NCBI GenBank assembly: GCA_019695455.1
Contig: JAEUAC010000069.1
Location: forward strand, 1-14,052
Source: Methylorubrum extorquens
GTDB lineage: Bacteria; Pseudomonadota; Alphaproteobacteria; Rhizobiales; Beijerinckiaceae
Direction of reading: 5' to 3'
Length of the DNA: 14,052 nt
The notes under the pieces: model-generated
What the model saw: only the letters and a program-made list of their open reading frames with translations
The model's database searches: none
What the model was told of the DNA's origin: nothing
Shown here: piece by piece, positions 7,579 through 14,052 of the stretch
How positions within the stretch are numbered: position 1 is the first letter of the stretch
Layout: every line of letters begins with the position of its first letter
Translations under genes and position numbers: made by a program

Positions 7579-8970
7579 TCACGTCTCCGTGGGGAGGAGA
7601 CCGAGACGGTCGCGCCGGATCCACCGTCGCAGCATGAGCACCGACACGGAGGCGAGGCCGATCGCGAGTCCGATCCAGAGCCCCGGGGCGCCGAGTCCGG
7701 CTCCGAAGGCGAGCGCGATCCCGGCCGGCACGCCGACGATCCAGTAGCCGATCCCGGCGAAGATCATGGGCACGCGCGTGTCCTTGAGGCCGCGGAGCAT
7801 GCCGGCGCCGACCACCTGCGCGCCGTCCACGAACTGGAACAGCGCCGCGAACAGGAGGAGCTGCACCGCGAGCGCGTGGACGGGCGCGTTGGAGGCGACC
7901 GTCGGATCGAGGAAGGCCCGCACCATCGCGGCCGGGGCCAGGAGCAGCGCCAGCGCCGTGCAGGCCTCGAAGGCCATGGTCGTGCCGAAGGCGGCCCAGC
8001 CCGCCCGCCGGATGCCGGCCACGTCGCCCGCGCCGAGCGCCTGGCCGACCCGCACGGTGGCCGCCTGGGCGAGGCCGAGCGGCACCATGAAGCAGAGCGC
8101 CGCGATCTGCAGAGCGATCGTGTGCGCGGCGAGCTCGACCACGCCGAGGATGCCCATGACGAGGCCGGTCGCCCCGAAGAAGGCGACCTCGAAGGCGAGC
8201 GTCATGGCGATCGGCAGCCCCAGCCGCCAGATCGTGCGGAAGCGCGGCCAGTCGGGCCGCCAGAGCCGGCCGAAGACGTGGTAGCGCCGGAAGCGCCGGT
8301 CCGTCACGGCGACCAGCCCCAGGATCACGACGGAGAGGACGGCCGTGATCGTGGTCGCGATGCCGGCGCCGACGAGCCCCATCCGCGGCGCGCCCGCATC
8401 CCCGAAGATGAGGGCGGAGGCGAGGAGCGCGTTGACCGGCAGGGCGCCGAGCGCGACGGCGAGGCCCCAGCCCGGCCGGCCGAGCGCGGCCATGAACAGG
8501 CGCAGCACGGTGAAGACGAGGTTCGGCAGCAGCGCCCAGAGCATCGCCCGCAGGTAGAGCTGCGCATCCGCCGCCACGGACGGCTGCTGGCCCGCCGCGA
8601 GCAGCAGCGCGCCGGAATAATGGAGGAGCACGGCGCCGGGCACGAAGGCCGCCGCCGCGACCCAGATCCCCTGCCGCACGGTGCGTCGGATGTCGCGCAC
8701 CGCGTGGCGCCTCGCCCCGTAGGAGGCCGCGATCATGGGCGAGATCGCCGTGACGAGGCCGATGCTGGCGATCAGGACGGCGTGGTAGAGGTTGGTGCCG
8801 AGGGCGGCCGCGCCGAGCGCCTCCGGCCCGAGCCTGCCCACCAGGATCAGGTCGATGGTCGTGAGGCCCGTTCCGGCGAGGTTCGAGAGCACGAGCGGCC
8901 AGGCGAGCCGCAGCGTCGCGCCCACTTCGCGCGTCCAGAGGGCGCGGGCGGTGGGCGAATCCGTGGACAT
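7579..8970 (-). CDS. MATE-family multidrug exporter (NorM-like)
   Basis: Inner-membrane antiporter of 463 residues, usual MATE size, expected to have 12 membrane helices in two related lobes and to export cationic compounds using a Na+ or H+ gradient; the substrate is unknown. The N-terminal lobe shows WPLVLSNLAGTGLTTIDLIL with an acidic residue (Asp40) placed as in NorM, then a GRLGPEALGAAALGTN loop and SPMIAASYGAR. The equivalent C-lobe motif is VRVGQALGAGD, so both halves of the internal repeat can be seen. The ATG is at 8970, with only a weak GGTAGAG upstream. The gene lies 62 bp downstream of an ABC exporter on the same strand, so the two may be cotranscribed. It has no evident link to the bc1 genes that follow. 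Confidence 0.92.
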   Translation of the reverse strand: MSTDSPTARALWTREVGATLRLAWPLVLSNLAGTGLTTIDLILVGRLGPEALGAAALGTNLYHAVLIASIGLVTAISPMIAASYGARRHAVRDIRRTVRQGIWVAAAAFVPGAVLLHYSGALLLAAGQQPSVAADAQLYLRAMLWALLPNLVFTVLRLFMAALGRPGWGLAVALGALPVNALLASALIFGDAGAPRMGLVGAGIATTITAVLSVVILGLVAVTDRRFRRYHVFGRLWRPDWPRFRTIWRLGLPIAMTLAFEVAFFGATGLVMGILGVVELAAHTIALQIAALCFMVPLGLAQAATVRVGQALGAGDVAGIRRAGWAAFGTTMAFEACTALALLLAPAAMVRAFLDPTVASNAPVHALAVQLLLFAALFQFVDGAQVVGAGMLRGLKDTRVPMIFAGIGYWIVGVPAGIALAFGAGLGAPGLWIGLAIGLASVSVLMLRRWIRRDRLGLLPTET

Positions 8971-9032
8971 GGGCCGGCTCTACCGCATCCGGCGCCCGGA
9001 GGGTGAGGGGGCGGGGTCGCGGCGCGCGCCCC

Positions 9033-10886
<1,854 letters not shown>

Positions 10887-11067
10887 GGGCGGGGTTCTGC
10901 ACGGGCGCGAAGGCCGGATAACGGCGCGGCTCGGCAAACGGTTCGACGCCGTGGCGCGGCTTGCCTTCCCGCCGCCCCTTCGCCAATGTGCCGGCCCCTC
11001 CGCATCGGTCCCCGCGTCCGTCGCGTGCCGCCCGCGCGCGGCGTCATCTGAAGGTCCACGGCAAGCC
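10887..11067. promoter_or_regulatory. Divergent gap between the ABC exporter and dnaN
   Basis: This 181-bp stretch must hold the promoters for dnaN (+) and the exporter (-). The best plus-strand candidate I see is TTGCCT (10961-10966), an 18-base spacer and AATGTG (10985-10990), which is weak. A GC hairpin (GCCGC, CCGCGC, GCGGC) lies close to the dnaN start, and an AAGG is 14-17 bases upstream of its ATG. No copy of the DnaA box TTATCCACA or a near match is seen on either strand, only an isolated TTATCC reading on the minus strand. Confidence 0.35.
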
Positions 11068-12198
11068 ATGAAGGTCACAGTCGAGCGGGCGGCGCTCTTG
11101 AAGGCGCTCGGCCACGTGCATCGCGTCGTCGAGCGCCGCAACACGATCCCGATCCTGTCCAACGTGCTGCTGCGGGCCGGCGACGGCGGTCTCCGCCTGA
11201 AGGCGACCGACCTCGACATGGAGGTGACCGAGGAGGTCCTGGCCGACGTGACGCAGGCCGGATCGACCACGGTGCCGGCCCACGTCATCTACGACATCAT
11301 CCGCAAGCTCGCCGACGGCTCCCAGGTCTCGCTCGAGACGACGGGCGACACGGGCCAGATGCAGCTCCGGGCGGGCCGCTCCCGCTTCACCCTGCAGGCG
11401 CTCGGCGAGGCCGACTTCCCCGACCTTGCGGCCGGCGAGATGACGCATTCCTTCTCCATGCCGGCCGGCGACCTGAAGCGTCTGATCGAGAAGACGCAGT
11501 TCGCGATCTCGACCGAGGAGACCCGCTACTACCTGAACGGCATCTACCTCCACACGGTGGAGGCCGAGGACGGGCAGCGGCTCCGGGCGGTCGCGACCGA
11601 CGGTCACCGGCTCGCCCGGATCGAGATGCCGGCGCCCGAGGGATCGGTCGGCATGCCGGGCATCATCGTGCCCCGCAAGGCCGTGGCCGAGATCCAGAAG
11701 CTCGTCGACGACGGGGCCGAGGAGGTGAAGGTCGAGCTCTCGTCGGCCAAGATCCGCTTCACCTTCGGGGCGGGCGAGGGCGCGGTCGTGCTGACGTCGA
11801 AGCTCATCGACGGCACCTTCCCCGACTACCAGCGCGTGATCCCGACCGGCAACGACAAGCTGCTCACGGTCGAGCGGAGCGAGTTCGCCCGCGCGGTCGA
11901 CCGGGTCTCCACCATCTCGTCCGAGCGCGGCCGGGCCGTGAAGCTCGCGATCGCGGACGGCCGCCTGACGCTGTCGGTCAACAACCCCGATTCCGGCAAC
12001 GCCGTCGAGGAGATCGACGTCGAGTACGATTCGACCCCGCTCGACGTCGGCTTCAACGCCCGCTACCTCCTCGACATCACGAGCCAGCTCGACGGCGACA
12101 CGGCCGTGTTCAAGCTCGCCGATGCCGGCTCGCCGACCGTCATCCAGGATCGCGAAGGCGCGCCGACCCTCTACGTGCTGATGCCGATGCGGGTGTGA
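11068..12198 (+). CDS. dnaN: DNA polymerase III sliding clamp (beta subunit)
   Basis: Ring-forming dimer that tethers DNA polymerase III and other partners to DNA. Length is 376 residues, as usual. The three clamp domains fall at about 1-125, 126-250 and 251-376. Typical features are the N-terminal MKVTVERAALLKALGHVHRVVE, IPILSNVLL, the central RLARIEMP region, the third-domain opening VVLTSKLIDGTFPDYQRVIP and the conserved C-terminal ending YVLMPMRV, which forms part of the partner-binding pocket. The ATG start is the family start. Its TGA overlaps the recF start codon (GTGA at 12195-12198). An ABC exporter gene, not dnaA, lies upstream, so clamp and initiator genes are not adjacent on this side. 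Confidence 0.98.
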   Translation: MKVTVERAALLKALGHVHRVVERRNTIPILSNVLLRAGDGGLRLKATDLDMEVTEEVLADVTQAGSTTVPAHVIYDIIRKLADGSQVSLETTGDTGQMQLRAGRSRFTLQALGEADFPDLAAGEMTHSFSMPAGDLKRLIEKTQFAISTEETRYYLNGIYLHTVEAEDGQRLRAVATDGHRLARIEMPAPEGSVGMPGIIVPRKAVAEIQKLVDDGAEEVKVELSSAKIRFTFGAGEGAVVLTSKLIDGTFPDYQRVIPTGNDKLLTVERSEFARAVDRVSTISSERGRAVKLAIADGRLTLSVNNPDSGNAVEEIDVEYDSTPLDVGFNARYLLDITSQLDGDTAVFKLADAGSPTVIQDREGAPTLYVLMPMRV

Positions 12199-13337
12199 CG
12201 GGTCGGCTCGACGCGATCCGGATCACCCGGCTCACCCTCCAGGACTTCCGCTCCTATCCCGCGCTCGACCTCGCCGCGACGCGGCGGCTCGTGGCGCTCG
12301 CGGGCGAGAACGGAGCGGGCAAGACCAACCTGATCGAGGCCCTGTCCCTCTTCACGCCCGGGCGCGGGCTGCGGCGGGCCGACCTGCCGGAGCTCGCCCG
12401 CGACGGGGGCGGCCGCTTCGCGGTCTCGGCCGCGATCGAAGGGCCGGCGGGCGAGCATCGGGTCGGCGTCGGGCTCGAACCGGGGGACGGCGGCCGTTTC
12501 GTCCGGGTCTGCCGGATCGACGGCGCGGGCGTGGGCTCGCCCGGCGCCTTCGCCGAGCACCTGCGGGTCGTCTGGCTCACGCCCGACCTCGACGGCCTGT
12601 TCCGCGGGCCGGCGGGCGACCGCCGCCGCTTCCTCGACCGCCTCGTCCTCGCGGTCGATCCGCGGCATGCCGCCCGGGCGGCGGCGCTCGACCGCGCGCT
12701 ACGGAGCCGCAACCGGCTGCTGGAGGAGGGCGGCAACCCGGCCTGGCTGGACGCGGTCGAGCGCGAGCTCGCCGAGCTCGCCGTCGCCGTCGCGTCCGCC
12801 CGGCAGGAGACGGTCGAGCGGCTGGATTCCGAGAGCGTCGCCCGGCGGGACGAGATGGCGCCGTTCCCCTTCGCGCGCCTGGGCCTCCAGGGCGAGATCG
12901 ACGGCCTCGTCGCGACGCTGCCGGCGCTCGACGCGGAGGATCGCTACCGCGCGATGCTGCGCGAGAGCCGCGCCCGCGACGCGGCGGCGGGCCGGACGCT
13001 GGTCGGGCCGCAGGCCTCCGACCTCGCGGTCCGCCACGGCCCGAAGGACCAGCCGGCCGCGATCTCGTCGACGGGCGAGCAGAAGGCGCTCCTCATCGGG
13101 CTGGTCCTGTCCCACGCCCGGCTGGTCGCGCAGATGAGCGGCCTCGCGCCCATCGTGCTGCTCGACGAGGTGGCGGCGCATCTCGACCCTCGCCGGCGCG
13201 CGGCTCTCTACGGCGCGCTCGACGCCCTCGGCTCGCAGGTCTGGATGACGGGCGCCGATCCCGACCTCTTCGCCGAACTCGCCGGCCGGGCCGACCGCTT
13301 CCTCGTGGCGGGCGGGCGTGTCGAGCCCGTGGATTGA
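12195..13337 (+). CDS. recF: DNA replication and repair ATPase RecF
   Basis: SMC-like ATPase that with RecO and RecR loads RecA at gapped DNA; cytosolic. Length is 380 residues, normal for the family. The N-terminus has IRITRLTLQDFRSY, followed by Walker A GENGAGKT (37-44, Lys43) and TPGRGLRRADLPEL. The RecF signature VVWLTPDLDGLF with GDRRRFLDRLV lies at 125-151, the ABC-type signature SSTGEQKALL at 291-300, and Walker B IVLLDE at 320-325 with a downstream D-loop (AHLD). The GTG start at 12195 overlaps the dnaN stop by 4 bp, so its translation is probably coupled to dnaN. In many bacteria gyrB comes next; here a toxin-antitoxin pair follows after 42 bp. Confidence 0.97.
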   Translation: MTGRLDAIRITRLTLQDFRSYPALDLAATRRLVALAGENGAGKTNLIEALSLFTPGRGLRRADLPELARDGGGRFAVSAAIEGPAGEHRVGVGLEPGDGGRFVRVCRIDGAGVGSPGAFAEHLRVVWLTPDLDGLFRGPAGDRRRFLDRLVLAVDPRHAARAAALDRALRSRNRLLEEGGNPAWLDAVERELAELAVAVASARQETVERLDSESVARRDEMAPFPFARLGLQGEIDGLVATLPALDAEDRYRAMLRESRARDAAAGRTLVGPQASDLAVRHGPKDQPAAISSTGEQKALLIGLVLSHARLVAQMSGLAPIVLLDEVAAHLDPRRRAALYGALDALGSQVWMTGADPDLFAELAGRADRFLVAGGRVEPVD

Positions 13338-13379
13338 GGTGCTTGCGCACCCCCTCGTGCCTGCTAAGCTTCCACGCGC
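13338..13379 (+). promoter_or_regulatory. Short gap before hicA with operator-like hairpin and candidate promoter
   Basis: Directly after the recF stop, GGTGC (13338-13342) and GCACC (13347-13351) form a 5-bp dyad around TTGC. A possible -35 TTGCGC (13343-13348) lies inside the dyad; 16 bases on is TAAGCT (13365-13370) as a possible -10, so transcription would begin within a few bases of the hicA ATG. Each hexamer matches consensus at only 3 of 6 positions. The overlap of dyad and -35 would suit repression by HicB, which is known in the family to repress its own operon. Confidence 0.35.
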
Positions 13380-13571
13380 ATGCCGAAGCCCGAGACGGAT
13401 TATCGTCGGATCGTGGACCGCCTGCTCCGCGAGGGCTGGATCGACGAGGGCGGGACGAAGCATTGCAAGTTCGCCCATCCTGAGCGACCCGGTCTCAAGA
13501 TCATGGTGCCGCGGCACCGCATCCTGAGCCCGGGCGTTGGTCGATCGATCGCCAGGGCAGCCGGTTGGTGA
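13380..13571 (+). CDS. hicA: HicA-family toxin (mRNA interferase)
   Basis: Small basic protein of 63 residues, the expected size for HicA toxins, which cut mRNA using one histidine in a double-stranded-RNA-binding-like fold. Seen: helix 1 TDYRRIVDRLLREGW (6-20), then GGTKHCKFAHPERPG (24-38) with candidate catalytic His28 in the place of the usual G-S/T-x-H turn, the strand KIMVPRHR and the closing helix SPGVGRSIARAAGW. No Shine-Dalgarno sequence precedes the ATG, which fits a leaderless or near-leaderless message. The hicB start is 4 bases after its stop. Base composition is slightly less GC-biased than in recF, a mild hint of transfer. The assignment rests on motif pattern and the partner gene. 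Confidence 0.85.
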   Translation: MPKPETDYRRIVDRLLREGWIDEGGTKHCKFAHPERPGLKIMVPRHRILSPGVGRSIARAAGW

Positions 13572-13575
13572 GGTC

Positions 13576-13983
13576 ATGACCCGTTTCGTCGGATTGCTGG
13601 ATGGTGAACCGGGCGGCTTCGGGATCGCCTTTCCCGATTGTCCGGGCTGCACAGCCATGGGGGCTACCGCCGACGAGGCCCTGGAGAACGCGGCTGCCGC
13701 CCTTCGCGAGTGGACGGAGGAGCGGATCGGGGCGGGACTGGCGAGCGTCGTGCCGCGATCGATCGAGCAATTGCGCGCGGATCCGGACTTGCGCGTCGAG
13801 CTTGCCGACGGCGTCCTGGTGAGCGTCCCACTGCTGCTCGAGACGGGCCGCATCGTGAGCGCCGATGTCGCCCTCGACGTGGGTCTGCTGGCCGACATCG
13901 ACGCCGCGGCGCGGCGGCGGGGTCTCACCCGCTTCGCCTTTCTCGCCTCCGCGGCCCGCGAGAAGATCACGGCGGCGGGCTGA
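13576..13983 (+). CDS. hicB: HicB-family antitoxin
   Basis: Antitoxin of 135 residues expected to bind and block HicA and to repress the hicAB promoter. The N-terminal HicB domain (about 1-50) reads FVGLLDGEPGGFGIAFPDCPGC then TADEALENAAAALREWTEER, the partial RNase H-like fold of the family. The C-terminus (about 98-130, VALDVGLLADIDAAARRRGLTRFAFLASAAREKI) has the strand-helix-helix pattern of a ribbon-helix-helix DNA-binding domain. ATG 13576 is the family start, with GGTGAGG just upstream at unusually short spacing. The frame also opens at 13537 inside hicA, but that adds 13 residues with no homology and is rejected. Confidence 0.88.
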   Translation: MTRFVGLLDGEPGGFGIAFPDCPGCTAMGATADEALENAAAALREWTEERIGAGLASVVPRSIEQLRADPDLRVELADGVLVSVPLLLETGRIVSADVALDVGLLADIDAAARRRGLTRFAFLASAAREKITAAG

Positions 13984-14009
13984 CAGTCGCAGGTCGGAAG
14001 GGGGGCTTG

Positions 14010-14033
14010 GGGCGGAGGCAACGCCGCCCGTTT
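14010..14033 (+). terminator. Terminator-like hairpin after hicB
   Basis: GGGCGG (14010-14015) and CCGCCC (14024-14029) pair around AGGCAACG, followed by GTTTG with only three T residues. It lies 26 bases past the hicB stop, where an operon terminator is expected. The short T run and high local GC keep confidence low. The remaining 19 bases to the right edge hold nothing I can identify. Confidence 0.35.
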
Positions 14034-14052
14034 GCGCCGGGGCCGCCGGACC

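Noticed and set aside
6802..9006. Long plus-strand frame opposite petA and the MATE gene
   Set aside because: Same low-complexity RGDEH shadow composition; it crosses two well-supported genes.
10887..11067. Possible replication origin next to dnaN
   Set aside because: No DnaA boxes, AT-rich unwinding region or iterons seen; the gap is as GC-rich as its surroundings.
10887..11288. Upstream extension of the ABC exporter frame by 134 residues
   Set aside because: It would run antisense into dnaN and adds no family sequence; ATG 10886 gives a normal-length exporter.

Overview
This is a gene-dense, very GC-rich segment (G or C at nearly every third codon position) from an alphaproteobacterium, most likely a member of the Rhizobiales/Hyphomicrobiales. 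That placement is an inference. It rests on the family-level look of cytochrome bc1, MtnA and the cyclase, on the run of bc1 genes followed by MTA/adenine salvage genes, and on a palindromic repeat of a type I recall as abundant in Rhizobiales genomes. No rRNA, tRNA, CRISPR array, transposase or phage gene is visible.

Layout. At the left edge a MaoC-like hydratase gene (+) runs head-on into a block about 10 kb long in which every gene lies on the minus strand. Read in its own direction (10886 down to 580) the block holds an ABC exporter, a MATE-family exporter, the three cytochrome bc1 genes petA-petB-petC, then mtnP, apt, mtnA and a class III adenylate cyclase. A divergent 181-bp gap separates it from a plus-strand block of dnaN-recF followed by a HicA/HicB toxin-antitoxin pair and a terminator-like hairpin.

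How the genes fit together. petA (Rieske protein, probably TTG start), petB (cytochrome b) and petC (cytochrome c1) make one complete bc1 complex and are closely spaced. The operon appears to end at a 13-bp perfect hairpin with a U tract. Next comes a purine and sulfur salvage group: MtnP splits 5'-methylthioadenosine into adenine and methylthioribose-1-phosphate, Apt turns the adenine into AMP, and MtnA isomerises the sugar phosphate. mtnA overlaps by 4 bp (GTGA) a gene for an adenylate cyclase that has all six key catalytic residues behind an unassigned 190-residue N-terminal region. dnaN and recF share the same GTGA overlap. No dnaA or convincing DnaA box is seen, so this is not an obvious origin.

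Most of the window is recognisable core metabolism. The points most worth a second look are the mutually exclusive hairpins in the mtnP leader, the palindromic repeat acting as the bc1 terminator, the mtnA-cyclase coupling, the non-classical MtnA signature, and the hicAB promoter/operator region with its apparently leaderless toxin gene.
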